64,000 nucleotides of DNA from Actinoplanes sp. SE50/110 (GTDB taxonomy: Bacteria; Actinomycetota; Actinomycetes; Mycobacteriales; Micromonosporaceae). The stretch is taken from the NCBI RefSeq assembly GCF_900119315.1, contig NZ_LT827010.1:696501-760500 (forward strand), written 5' to 3'. Shown one piece after another: positions 53,033 to 61,199 of the stretch (position 1 is its first letter; the number at the start of each line of letters is the position of its first letter). Below the pieces are notes generated by a model. That model searched no databases, was not told the DNA's origin, and saw only the letters and a list, made by a program, of their open reading frames with translations. The translations under genes were made by a program, and so were the position numbers.

Positions 53033-53323
53033 ATGAGTACCGAGGTGCTGGGCGGCCTGGCGGGCCTCGCGCTGTTCATCTTCGGGATGCGCATGCTGGT
53101 GTGGGGTCAGGCACCGGGCATGATCGTCCGGTCGTTCCGGTCGGTCCGGGACGCCGGTTACTACCACCTGCTGTTCGGCCTGGCTCTCCTGATCTACGTG
53201 GGCGGTCTGCATCTGCCCGGAACGGTGGCGGCGCAGGCGGCGGGGCTGCTCGCGGTGGTTCTGGTGGGGGTCGCGGTCGTCCGCTTCCGACCTCGGGGGC
53301 GGGGGCCGACCCGTAAGGCTTAG
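53033..53323 (+). CDS. Small membrane protein, unknown function
   Basis: A 96-aa protein with three hydrophobic segments (GLAGLALFIFGMRMLVW, YYHLLFGLALLIYVGGL, AAGLLAVVLVGVAVV) and a basic tail RPRGRGPTRKA. No family recognised. It lies 40 bp after the YajQ gene and 9 bp before the LysE gene. Confidence 0.75.
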   Translation: MSTEVLGGLAGLALFIFGMRMLVWGQAPGMIVRSFRSVRDAGYYHLLFGLALLIYVGGLHLPGTVAAQAAGLLAVVLVGVAVVRFRPRGRGPTRKA

Positions 53324-53332
53324 GAAGGGATC

Positions 53333-53959
53333 ATGACTCACGCCGTTCTCAGCTTCGCCCTTCTCGGCGCGCTGCTCACGATCACTCCCGGTCTGGACAC
53401 CGCGCTGGTGGTGCGGTCCGCGGTCACCATGGGCCGGGGTCCGGCGTTCGCCACCGCGCTCGGTATCAACGCCGGCGCGCTGGTCTGGGGTGCGGCTGCC
53501 GCGGTCGGAGTCTCCGCGCTGCTCACGGCGTCGGCGGTGGCGTACACCGTGCTCCGGGTGGTCGGCGCGGGCTACATGCTCTACCTCGGCGTACGCATGA
53601 TCGTCTCGGCTCTGCGGAAGCCGGCGGTGACCGGGGAGGTCGCCGTGGCCTCGGCCGCGACCTGGTGGAACACGTTCGGGCGGGGTCTGCTCACGAACCT
53701 GTTGAATCCGAAGTTCGGCGCGTTCTACGTCGCGGTTCTTCCGCAGTTCATCCCGGCCGGGTCGCCGCCGCTCGGTGCCGGCCTGCTGCTGGCCCTGGTC
53801 CATGACCTGGAGGGGCTGCTCTGGTTCACCTTGCTCATCTTCGGCGCGCGGGCGGCGCGCGGCTTCCTGGCGCGCCGCACGGTACGGCGTACCGTCGATG
53901 CCGGGACCGGCGCGGTTCTGATCGGCTTCGGGCTTCGTCTGGGCCTGTCGGGAGACTGA
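53333..53959 (+). CDS. LysE/RhtB-family amino-acid exporter
   Basis: A 208-aa carrier with about six membrane helices. The N-terminal ALLTITPGLDTALVVRSAVTMGRGPAFATALGINAGALVWG (family signature around TPGPD, here TPGLD) and GRGLLTNLLNPKFGAFYVAVLPQF are typical of threonine/homoserine-lactone exporters. GAAGGGATC precedes the ATG. Substrate unknown. Confidence 0.92.
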   Translation: MTHAVLSFALLGALLTITPGLDTALVVRSAVTMGRGPAFATALGINAGALVWGAAAAVGVSALLTASAVAYTVLRVVGAGYMLYLGVRMIVSALRKPAVTGEVAVASAATWWNTFGRGLLTNLLNPKFGAFYVAVLPQFIPAGSPPLGAGLLLALVHDLEGLLWFTLLIFGARAARGFLARRTVRRTVDAGTGAVLIGFGLRLGLSGD

Positions 53960-54009
53960 ATCCGGGCCTGCCGGGAAACTGAATCCGGGCCTGCCGGGAG
54001 ACTGGAAAG
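53941..54009. repeat. 23-bp tandem repeat, three copies
   Basis: GGGCCTGCCGGGAGACTGAATCC-type units start at 53941, 53964 and 53987 with period 23. The first lies inside the 3' end of the LysE gene, and the last runs to the ribosome site of the rhodanese gene. Confidence 0.85.
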
Positions 54010-54015
54010 AGGCAC

Positions 54016-54825
54016 ATGATCGACGCGGTTGTGGATCAGGACTGGCTGCGTGCCCACGCCGCCGAGGTGATCGTCGCCGACGTCCGGTGGTATCTGGACG
54101 GCCGCTCCGGCCGCGCGGCGTACGAGCGGGGTCATCTTCCCGGCGCCGTCTTCATCGATCTGGACACCGCGCTGGCCGCTCCGGCGTCGCCGGCCGAGGG
54201 CCGGCATCCGCTGCCGGATCCGGCGGTCTTCGCGGCCGCCATGTCCGCCGCCGGGATCGGTGACGCGGACACCGTCGTCGCCTACGACGACGCCGGCGGC
54301 GTCATCGCCGCTCGTCTCGTCTGGTTGCTGCGCGCGCTCGGGTGTGAGGCCGCTCTTCTCGATGGCGGATTGCCGGCGTACGCCGCGGAGCTGACCGCCG
54401 AGCCCGCCCCCCGCCGCGCCGCGGTCTTCTCCGCGCGTCCGTGGCCCGAGGATCGCCTGGCCACGCTCGCCGACACCGCCGACGGTGGCCACCTCGTGCT
54501 GGATGCCCGGGATGCCGCCCGGTTCCGCGGCGACAGCGAGCCGGTCGACCCCCGGGCCGGTCACATCCCGGGCGCCCGCAGTCTGCCGTGCCGCGACAAC
54601 GTGTCCGCGGACGGCCGGTTCCTACCGGTCCCCGAGTTGCGGGAGCGGTTCGCCGCGGTGGGGGTGTCGGATGCCTCCGAGGTCATCTCGTATTGCGGTT
54701 CCGGGGTGACCGCCTGCCACAACCTGCTGGCGATGGAGCATGCGGGCCTGGGGCGGGGCCGGCTCTACCCGGGTTCGTGGTCGCAGTACAGCGCGACGGA
54801 CCGCCCGGCTGCCATCGGCGACTAG
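54016..54825 (+). CDS. Thiosulfate/3-mercaptopyruvate sulfurtransferase (tandem rhodanese)
   Basis: A 269-aa enzyme with two rhodanese domains; only the second is catalytic (ISYCGSGVTACHN, Cys near 230). RWYLDGRSGRAAYERGHLPGA and DARDAARFRGDSEPVDPRAGHIPGA mark the domain repeats. It moves sulfane sulfur to cyanide or other acceptors. GAAAGAGG precedes the ATG. Its 3' end overlaps the convergent HTH gene by 4 bp. Confidence 0.94.
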   Translation: MIDAVVDQDWLRAHAAEVIVADVRWYLDGRSGRAAYERGHLPGAVFIDLDTALAAPASPAEGRHPLPDPAVFAAAMSAAGIGDADTVVAYDDAGGVIAARLVWLLRALGCEAALLDGGLPAYAAELTAEPAPRRAAVFSARPWPEDRLATLADTADGGHLVLDARDAARFRGDSEPVDPRAGHIPGARSLPCRDNVSADGRFLPVPELRERFAAVGVSDASEVISYCGSGVTACHNLLAMEHAGLGRGRLYPGSWSQYSATDRPAAIGD

Positions 54826-55217
54826 TCGGGCCGGCCGGCGAGGCCGCGAGCGTCGTGCGCCGATTCCGGGTCCAGGCCCTGGTATCCGGTTTGTTCGTGC
54901 TGCCGGGCCTGGTCGTCGATCCAGCGCTGGTGGGCCTCCCAGGCGGCCTGTTTGCTGGTGCCGAGGGCGGCGCCGATCCGGGTCCAGGAGACGCCGGCCG
55001 CGCGGGCGGAGCGGACCATGGCCTGCCGGCCGTATCCGGCCTTGCGGCTGATGATCTCGCTGAGGGCCAGCATTTCGAGGGTTTCGGCGGGGGTGAGGCC
55101 GGGGTTGTCGTCGTCGCGGCCCATCGCAGCGAGGGCGTCCCGCATCCGTAGGTCGTCGTAACGCCGGGTAGCCGTGGTGAGCGTATGGTGTCGCTCAAGA
55201 TCGTCGGGAGTCATCAC
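54822..55217 (-). CDS. HTH DNA-binding protein
   Basis: About 131 aa (GTG 55217; ATG 55214 one codon on). The middle reads ALSEIISRKAGYGRQAMVRSARAAGVSWTRIGAALGTSKQAAWEAHQRW: a helix-turn-helix (VSWTRIGAALGTSKQAAWEAH). GAAGGAG lies about 8 bases upstream. A perfect 14-bp palindrome lies 25 bp upstream of the start, so autoregulation is probable. Target genes unknown. Confidence 0.85.
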   Translation of the reverse strand: MMTPDDLERHHTLTTATRRYDDLRMRDALAAMGRDDDNPGLTPAETLEMLALSEIISRKAGYGRQAMVRSARAAGVSWTRIGAALGTSKQAAWEAHQRWIDDQARQHEQTGYQGLDPESAHDARGLAGRPD

Positions 55218-55241
55218 GGTGGGCACTCCTTCGTCAAGACT

Positions 55242-55255
55242 GCTTGACGTCAAGC
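55242..55255. promoter_or_regulatory. Perfect palindrome GCTTGACGTCAAGC, probable operator
   Basis: A 14-bp perfect inverted repeat in the promoter region of the HTH gene, with a further half-site TCTTGACGA (minus strand) next to it. Both contain TTGACG. It lies on the upstream side of the gene only. Confidence 0.65.
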
Positions 55256-55473
55256 CTACCTGACGCTGCAGGGCGAATTGTTCTCACTTCTCCGCTTAAA
55301 TGGTCTATAAAGACGCCAATACTTCAGCGTGGACACTCGTCCCCACCTCAGCCTTTCGGCCAGGATTCGCCGGAGCGTCGTGGCGACCCGCCGATGAACA
55401 CTCCCTGTCGCACAGCCGGTGTGGCACCATCATGGGACCCCGGTAAGTGCACTCCCAGACAAGGAGCATAGGG

Positions 55474-55620
55474 ATGTCTGCCAAGAAGATGATCCGCTAC
55501 GCGAGCATGGCTCTCGTGCTTGTCGCGCTGGTCGGGGGCGTGGCTACCAGTGCGGTCGGGCACGTGGCCTCCGATTCCTCTGCGGTGCAGTTCTCCACGC
55601 TCGACTACAGCTGGAACTGA
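55474..55620 (+). CDS. 48-aa secreted peptide precursor
   Basis: A short gene with AAGGAG 7 bases before the ATG and double stop (TGATAA). The product has a basic start (MSAKKMIRYAS), a hydrophobic core (MALVLVALVGGVATSAVG) and a 20-residue tail ending STLDYSWN, so it looks like a signal sequence plus a short acidic/aromatic peptide. It starts 56 bp before the GGDEF/EAL gene on the same strand and may share its transcript. No known peptide family is recognised; a signalling role is speculation. Confidence 0.7.
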   Translation: MSAKKMIRYASMALVLVALVGGVATSAVGHVASDSSAVQFSTLDYSWN

Positions 55621-55676
55621 TAAGGCGGCAGATCCGCGGCTGCTCAGGACGCCGACCCATTCGATAGGGAGCGCTC

Positions 55677-58205
55677 ATGCCAAGGCCTTCGGGTCCGCAG
55701 CAGCGTTCTGAGCAGTATTCCTGGGCGATCACCGGCCCCATGGCGTTGTTCGCCGTCGTGTGCACCACCGGATTCTGGGTCACCGACACCGACTGGTGGC
55801 GGGCGTGGCCCCTCGGCCTCCTGATTTGTGTTCTCTGGACGGTTGCCTCGTTCGCCGCGTTCAACGTGGTCGTGCGGCGCAGTTCCTTCGTCCTGCACCT
55901 GAACGAAGTCCCCCTCGTTCTGGGCCTGTTCTACCTGCCGCCGATGATGGTGATTCTGACAATCGTCTGCGGCAATCTCCTGACGCTGCTCAAGGGCCCT
56001 TACAGCCCGGTCAAGACGTTCTACAACCTGGCCCGGGCGGCGGCGAGCATCTGCGCCGCGCTGCTGGTGATCGAGCCGTTCCGGCCGCTGGTGGCGACGA
56101 GTCCGAAAACCTGGGCGATCCTGTTCTTCGCCACCGTGCTCATGCTGTTGGTGCAGTTGGCCAGCCTGTTCGGTGTGCTGAGCGTGGTGCAGGGGATACA
56201 GGCCGGGCGCAACGTGGTCCGCCCGATGCTGTCCAGCTTCATCGTGCCCTGCATCAGCGCGACCGTCGGCCTGCTCTTCCTGAACGCGCTCGACGCGACC
56301 GGCTGGTCGGTGCTCCTGATGGCGGTGCTGATCGGCGCTCTGGTCTTCGTGCTCCGCTCGTTCGCCGGGTTCTTCCGGCAGCACCAGACGCTCGCCGACG
56401 TCTACGAGATCACCCAGGCGGTCCGCAACGAGGTCTCCGATCACGGTCTGCCGGACGTCCTGCTCGGCCGGGTCCGCACGCTGATGAATGCCGAGTTCGC
56501 CACGCTCTGGCTGGCTCCCCGGGAGCGCTATCCCGAGATGCTGCTCTCCGCCCAGGTCGACAACGCCGGGCTCCTGGACATGTCGCCCCTCCCGTCCGCC
56601 GTTCGTGACCTCGTGGTGGAGCGGCGGAGCCCGATCGCCTTCGGCCGGCAGTTCGCGGAGGACGCGCGGGTTCGCGGGGCGCTGCGCGGAGTGCGGGTCA
56701 AGGACGCGGTCGTCGTCCCGCTCCGGTCCGGCCAGGCGGTGATCGGCACGGTCGAGGTGGTCAACCGGATCGGTGAGGGCCGGACCTTCCGCGACAGCGA
56801 CGTGCAGGTGCTGGAGACGATCGCCGCGCACGCCGCGGTCGCGGTGGAGAATTCGCGGCTGGTCGACCGGCTGCGCTACGACGCGTACCACGACCGGCTG
56901 ACCGCGATGCCGAACCGCCGGCGGATGCTCGACGCCCTCGCCGAGTCGGTGCGGGTGGCGGTCGAGGGCGAGGTCGTCGCGGTCCTGCTGTTCGACGTCG
57001 ACGGCCAGCGCAACGTCAACGAGTCGATGGGTCACGCGGCCGGTGACAAGCTGCTCGCCGAGGTGGCCGAGCGGCTGCGCGGGATCGCCGGCCCGGGCGC
57101 CCTGGTCGGGCGGGTCGGCGGCGACGAGTTCATGGTCACGCTGCGGGCCCAGGGCATCGACGCGACGATCGAGCTGGCCACCCAGATGCGCGAGCGGCTG
57201 CGCGGCCCGATGGCGGTCGGCTCGCTGACCCTGGATGTGGACACCGCGGTCGGTGTCTCGGTGCACCCCGACCACGGCGCCGATCCGGAGACACTGCTGC
57301 AGCGCGCGGAGCTGGCCGCCAACGCGGCGAAGGTGCTGCCGTACGGCGTCCAGCCGTTCCATCCGGCGCTGGAGTCCCGGGCGGTGCGCCGGCTGGGCAT
57401 CGCCGCCGATCTGCGCCGCGCGATCGACAGCGATCAGCTGGAGGTCTACTTCCAGCCCAAGGTGACGCTCACCGACCGACACGTGCTGGGCGTCGAGTGC
57501 CTGGCCCGCTGGGTGCATCCGGCGCACGGCGAGGTGGCCCCGGAGGACTTCGTCGCGGTCGCCGAGCACACCGGCCAGCTGGCCCGGCTCACCGAGGTGG
57601 TGCTCACCGCCGGCCTGCGGCACTGCCGGGCCTGGGCGGACGCCGACCGGCCGCTGTCCGTCGCGGTCAACCTGTCGGCCCGCACGCTGCTCGATTCCCG
57701 ATTCCCGGACCTGGTCCAGGATCTGCTGGGCGTGCACCAGGTCGACCCGGGCCAGGTTACCTTCGAGATCTCCGAGCCGGGCATGCTCAGTGACATCGAG
57801 CGGGTCCTGCCCACCCTCTACCGCCTGCGGGACCTGGGTGTCCGGCTGAGTGTCGACGACTTCGGCACCGGCGCCTCGTCGCTGGGCTATCTGCGGCAGT
57901 GGCCGGTGCACGAGGTCAAGATCGACGACACGTTCGTGCAGGGCATGGCGACCGACTCGGGTGATCTGGCGATCGTTCGGGCGATCGTCAGCCTGGCCCG
58001 GGAGTTCGGTCTCACCGTGGTGGCCGAGGGGGTGGAGAGCGAGCTCACCCTGGAGCTGCTGGAGGAGATGGGCTGCGAGATCGGTCAGGGCTACCTGTTC
58101 AGCCGGCCGCTGCCGTTCGAGCGGTTGGAGGCGTGGCTGAGCGCGCAGACCGAGCCCGAGTCCACTCCCACCGGTGAGGTCCGTCGGCTCCGGGCAGTCA
58201 TCTGA
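55677..58205 (+). CDS. Membrane GGDEF/EAL c-di-GMP enzyme
   Basis: An 842-aa protein: about seven N-terminal membrane helices (residues 17-235, MASE-like), a GAF-like domain (250-400), a GGDEF domain with intact VGGDEF at 481-485, and an EAL domain. The EAL triad reads ECL (607-609: LGVECLARW), while DDFGTGASSLGYL and the KIDDTFVQ segment are kept. It can thus probably make c-di-GMP; phosphodiesterase activity is less certain because of ECL. The preceding DVDGQRNVNESMGH replaces the usual DxDxFKxxND. No I-site RxxD is seen directly before GGDEF (RGIAGPGALVGRVGGDEF). Confidence 0.94.
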   Translation: MPRPSGPQQRSEQYSWAITGPMALFAVVCTTGFWVTDTDWWRAWPLGLLICVLWTVASFAAFNVVVRRSSFVLHLNEVPLVLGLFYLPPMMVILTIVCGNLLTLLKGPYSPVKTFYNLARAAASICAALLVIEPFRPLVATSPKTWAILFFATVLMLLVQLASLFGVLSVVQGIQAGRNVVRPMLSSFIVPCISATVGLLFLNALDATGWSVLLMAVLIGALVFVLRSFAGFFRQHQTLADVYEITQAVRNEVSDHGLPDVLLGRVRTLMNAEFATLWLAPRERYPEMLLSAQVDNAGLLDMSPLPSAVRDLVVERRSPIAFGRQFAEDARVRGALRGVRVKDAVVVPLRSGQAVIGTVEVVNRIGEGRTFRDSDVQVLETIAAHAAVAVENSRLVDRLRYDAYHDRLTAMPNRRRMLDALAESVRVAVEGEVVAVLLFDVDGQRNVNESMGHAAGDKLLAEVAERLRGIAGPGALVGRVGGDEFMVTLRAQGIDATIELATQMRERLRGPMAVGSLTLDVDTAVGVSVHPDHGADPETLLQRAELAANAAKVLPYGVQPFHPALESRAVRRLGIAADLRRAIDSDQLEVYFQPKVTLTDRHVLGVECLARWVHPAHGEVAPEDFVAVAEHTGQLARLTEVVLTAGLRHCRAWADADRPLSVAVNLSARTLLDSRFPDLVQDLLGVHQVDPGQVTFEISEPGMLSDIERVLPTLYRLRDLGVRLSVDDFGTGASSLGYLRQWPVHEVKIDDTFVQGMATDSGDLAIVRAIVSLAREFGLTVVAEGVESELTLELLEEMGCEIGQGYLFSRPLPFERLEAWLSAQTEPESTPTGEVRRLRAVI

Positions 58206-58299
58206 CCTGCGGTTCTGCCGGGTTGGGGGGTCGATTTCACCCCCGGGTCGGGGCCGTGTAGTCTTACTCCTGCAGCGAGCGAGAGATCGCAAGCAGCAA

Positions 58300-58372
58300 G
58301 CCCCCTTAGCTCAGTCGGCAGAGCGTCTCCATGGTAAGGAGAAGGTCTACGGTTCGATTCCGTAAGGGGGCT
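58300..58372 (+). tRNA. tRNA-Thr (GGT)
   Basis: Acceptor GCCCCCT/AGGGGGC, anticodon stem TCTCC/GGAGA with loop ATGGTAA (anticodon GGT), T arm TACGG-TTCGATT-CCGTA. 73 nt, CCA not encoded. Confidence 0.95.
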
Positions 58373-58419
58373 CTACCGGGTTCGTTCCCGCCGCCCGGCG
58401 ATGGACGTGAGCCTGTTGC

Positions 58420-58492
58420 AGCGGTGTAGCTCAGTTGGCAGAGCAAGCGGCTCATAATCGCTGTGTCGCCGGTTCAAGTCCGGCCACCGCTA
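58420..58492 (+). tRNA. tRNA-Met (CAT), elongator type
   Basis: Acceptor AGCGGTG/CACCGCT, anticodon loop CTCATAA, T arm GCCGG-TTCAAGT-CCGGC. The initiator's three G-C pairs in the anticodon stem are absent. It lies 47 bp after tRNA-Thr. Confidence 0.92.
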
Positions 58493-58555
58493 CTTTCTGG
58501 TGATCCCCGGTCAGGGGTTCACCATGCCTCGATTCCGGTGGTTTCGGGGCCCGCT

Positions 58556-58585
58556 TTGCAGAGCGACCCGCCGAGCGTCTACGCT
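58556..58585 (+). promoter_or_regulatory. Promoter of rpmG
   Basis: TTGCAG (58556-58561), 18 bp, TACGCT (58580-58585), about 45 bp before the GTG. Confidence 0.5.
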
Positions 58586-58630
58586 GGTTTGTCGACAAGT
58601 TAGATTCCGTTAGCAGGAAGGCACCCCGCC

Positions 58631-58798
58631 GTGGCCAAGGCGACCGACGTCCGTCCGAAGATCACCCTGGCGTGCACGGAGTGCAAGGACCGGAACTACA
58701 TCACGAAGAAGAACCGGCGTAACGACCCCGACCGCGTCGAGCTGAAGAAGTTCTGCCCGCGCGACGGGAAGCACACCCTGCACCGCGAGACCCGCTGA
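58631..58798 (+). CDS. rpmG: 50S ribosomal protein L33
   Basis: A 55-aa ribosomal protein too short for ordinary gene calling: [18 protein letters not shown]...[14 protein letters not shown]...[17 protein letters not shown]. The GTG start has GGAAGGC upstream. The zinc ribbon of the C+ type normally has two CxxC pairs; the second here reads CPRD, so one ligand is Asp. Tandem with hadA-type genes and tRNAs as in other actinomycetes. Confidence 0.95.
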   Translation: MAKATDVRPKITLACTECKDRNYITKKNRRNDPDRVELKKFCPRDGKHTLHRETR

Positions 58799-58830
58799 TC
58801 CAGCGGGGCCGCAGCCCCAGAAGTTTTCCG

Positions 58831-58863
58831 ATGCGCCGCCCGGAGTCACTCCGGGCGGCGCAT
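58831..58863 (+). terminator. Strong hairpin after rpmG
   Basis: ATGCGCCGCCCGGAG pairs perfectly with its complement across a 3-base TCA loop, followed by TGTAGTTTG. It separates rpmG from the dehydratase genes. Confidence 0.8.
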
Positions 58864-58878
58864 TGTAGTTTGTGGGGT

Positions 58879-59331
58879 ATGCCCCTGGATCAGACGTTTG
58901 CCGGCCGCACCTGGCCGCCCACGGACACCTATCTCGTCGGCCGGGAGAAGATCCGTGAGTTCGCCCGCGCGATCGGCGCCACCGAGGCGGAGTATCACGA
59001 CCCCGAGGCCGCCCGCGCTCTCGGCCACCCGGACGTGGTGGCCCCGCCGACCTTCCCGGTCACCATCACCATGGCGGCCAGCCGCCAGGTGATCAACGAC
59101 CCGGCGCTCGGCATCGACTACAGCCGGGTGGTGCACGGCGACCAGCGGTTCGCCTATACCCGCCCGCTGGTGGCCGGCGACGCGGTGGTCTGTGTGAACA
59201 CGGTCGACGAGATCACCACCCGTGGCGGCCACTGGTTCGTCACCATCCGCACCGAGGTGCGTACCGAGGCCGGCGAGCCGATCGTCACGGCCTGGTCGAA
59301 ACTGGTTCAGCGCGGCGAGGAGAGTGCCTGA
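58879..59331 (+). CDS. MaoC-fold (3R)-hydroxyacyl dehydratase subunit (HadA-like)
   Basis: A 150-aa hot-dog-fold protein, the non-catalytic-type partner of the next gene. The N-terminal TYLVGREKIREFARAIGATEAEYHD and VVAPPTFPVTITMA, RVVHGDQRFAYTRPLVAGD match the MaoC N-terminal domain of mycobacterial HadA/HadC. TAGTTT lies 7 bases before the ATG, so it is probably leaderless. Its TGA overlaps the next ATG. It should work in long-chain fatty acid elongation. Confidence 0.88.
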   Translation: MPLDQTFAGRTWPPTDTYLVGREKIREFARAIGATEAEYHDPEAARALGHPDVVAPPTFPVTITMAASRQVINDPALGIDYSRVVHGDQRFAYTRPLVAGDAVVCVNTVDEITTRGGHWFVTIRTEVRTEAGEPIVTAWSKLVQRGEESA

Positions 59332-59726
59332 TGGGTGACGTGCTGGAGCCGCAGACCTTCCGGATCACCCGTGCCGACCTGGTGCGTTACGCGGGGGCGT
59401 CGGGTGACTTCAATCCGATCCACTGGAGCGACCGGATCGCCACCGGCGTCGGCCTGCCCGGGGTGATCGCGCACGGGATGTTCACCATGGCCCTGGTGGG
59501 CCGCGCGGTGACCGCCTGGGCCGGTGCACCCGATTCGGTCAAGGAGTTCAGCGTTCGCTTCTCCCGGCCCGTGCCGGTGCCGGACACCGACGAGGGCACC
59601 GAGGTGGTGGTCACCGCGACGGTGAAGGAGATCACTGAGGACGGGGACACCAGGCTCGCCCTGACTGCCACGTGCAACGGGGACAAGGTACTGTCTCTGG
59701 CACAGGCGCTTATCGGTAAGCGGTAG
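59331..59726 (+). CDS. MaoC-fold (3R)-hydroxyacyl dehydratase catalytic subunit (HadB-like)
   Basis: A 131-aa hydratase-2-type protein. The catalytic Asp/His are in YAGASGDFNPIHWSD, followed by GVIAHGMFTMAL. It pairs with the upstream gene through a TGATG overlap. The position between rpmG and tRNA-Trp/secE is the same as for hadBC in mycobacteria (from general knowledge). Confidence 0.93.
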   Translation: MGDVLEPQTFRITRADLVRYAGASGDFNPIHWSDRIATGVGLPGVIAHGMFTMALVGRAVTAWAGAPDSVKEFSVRFSRPVPVPDTDEGTEVVVTATVKEITEDGDTRLALTATCNGDKVLSLAQALIGKR

Positions 59727-59732
59727 CCCGGG

Positions 59733-59762
59733 TTGGGATAACCAAGGGCGTACCCGTACACT
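59733..59762 (+). promoter_or_regulatory. Promoter of tRNA-Trp
   Basis: TTGGGA (59733-59738), 18 bp, TACACT (59757-59762), about 44 bp before the tRNA. Confidence 0.5.
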
Positions 59763-59805
59763 GGTGCGCCGTGGGGCTGTGAGCCGCGAGGCAGCGGTCC
59801 CGCAA

Positions 59806-59878
<73 letters not shown>

Positions 59879-59981
59879 CGCAATCCTCCTCGACGTGCCC
59901 GCCCGGTGCGCGGTTTGCACAGTCCGCGTCCGGTCGAGTGCTGACGGGAATCATCACCACCGACGACGGAAGTAGGGCGAA

Positions 59982-60359
59982 GTGGCCGACAAAAACCGGC
60001 CCGGTGACGACGTCCCGGGCGACGACGAGCTGCTCGCCGACGTTGTCGACGGTGACGATGCCGATGAGGCCGACGCCCCGGTGAGCCGCGGCGGTGGCAC
60101 CGCCGTCGCCGAGCGCACGAAGGACGACGACTCCCCGAAGACGAAGAAGGAGCGCAAGCGCACCGGATTCTTCGGGCGGATCGGCGGATTCTTCCGCGAG
60201 GTGATCAGCGAGCTCCGTAAGGTCATCTGGCCCACGCGCAAGGAGCTGCTGACCTACACCACCGTCGTGATCGCCTTCGTCACGATCATGACGGCGATCG
60301 TCGGTGTGCTGGACTATGGCTTCGCGCAGGGCATGATCCACGCCCTGGGCGGTAAGTGA
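59982..60359 (+). CDS. secE: Preprotein translocase subunit SecE
   Basis: A 125-aa protein with an acidic N-terminal extension of about 60 residues (typical for actinobacteria) and the SecE core: GGFFREVISELRKVIWPTRKELLTYTTVVIAFV, one C-terminal membrane helix. GTG start. Followed 48 bp on by nusG. Confidence 0.95.
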   Translation: MADKNRPGDDVPGDDELLADVVDGDDADEADAPVSRGGGTAVAERTKDDDSPKTKKERKRTGFFGRIGGFFREVISELRKVIWPTRKELLTYTTVVIAFVTIMTAIVGVLDYGFAQGMIHALGGK

Positions 60360-60407
60360 GCCAGCCCGCCGATCTCGACCGAGTGACTTATCTGGAAGTG
60401 AGCGAGC

Positions 60408-61124
60408 GTGCCTGAGTACGACGACGAGACCGCGCAGTTTGCTGACGAGCAGTCGTCGCCGATCACCGACGAGTCGGTCGAGGAGGCCGACGAGACTCCG
60501 GTGGCGGTTCAGGAGCCCGAGGCCGACGAGGACTACGACCCGGTCAAGGAGCTGCGGCAGAAGCTGCGGTACGCGCCCGGCGACTGGTACGTGGTGCACT
60601 CGTACGCCGGTTACGAGAACAAGGTCAAGACCAACCTCGAGACCCGGATCACCAGCCTCGACATGGAGGATTTCATCTTCCAGGTCGAGGTCCCGACCCG
60701 TGAAGAGGTCGAGGTCAAGAACGGCAAGCGCAACCAGGTGCAGGCCAAGGTCTTCCCCGGCTACATCCTGGTCCGGATGGACCTGACCCCGGAGTCGTAT
60801 TCCTGCGTGCGCAACACGCCGGGGGTCACCGGGTTCGTCGGCGCCACCGACCGGGTCGACCGCCCGGCTCCGCTCTCGCTCGACGAGGTGCTGAAGTGGC
60901 TGGCCCCGGCCGTGCAGGCCGAGGAGAAGAAGGCGAAGCCCGAGATCAAGGTGCTCGACTTCGAGGTCGGCGACTCGGTCACGGTCACCGACGGCGCGTT
61001 CGCCTCGCTGCCGGCGTCGATCAGCGAGATCAACGCCGACCAGCAGAAGCTCAAGGTCCTGGTGTCGATCTTCGGCCGGGAGACCCCGGTCGAGCTGAAC
61101 TTCAACCAGGTCACCAAGATCTGA
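60408..61124 (+). CDS. nusG: Transcription elongation/antitermination factor NusG
   Basis: A 238-aa protein: acidic N-terminal extension of about 50 residues, NGN domain ([41 protein letters not shown]), and C-terminal KOW ([46 protein letters not shown] in part). GTG start. It binds RNA polymerase and couples it to the ribosome. rplK, normally next, is missing. Confidence 0.97.
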   Translation: MPEYDDETAQFADEQSSPITDESVEEADETPVAVQEPEADEDYDPVKELRQKLRYAPGDWYVVHSYAGYENKVKTNLETRITSLDMEDFIFQVEVPTREEVEVKNGKRNQVQAKVFPGYILVRMDLTPESYSCVRNTPGVTGFVGATDRVDRPAPLSLDEVLKWLAPAVQAEEKKAKPEIKVLDFEVGDSVTVTDGAFASLPASISEINADQQKLKVLVSIFGRETPVELNFNQVTKI

Positions 61125-61199
61125 TCGCCGGGTTCCCGGCGGTTTCAGTGGGAGGGGTCGTGTTCCAGGCCCCGCCATCAACCACAGGAGTAATCAGTA

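Noticed and set aside
55644..58292. 882-codon minus-strand frame
   Set aside because: Shadow of the GGDEF/EAL gene; no motifs and a His/Arg/Gln-rich composition expected of an antisense frame.
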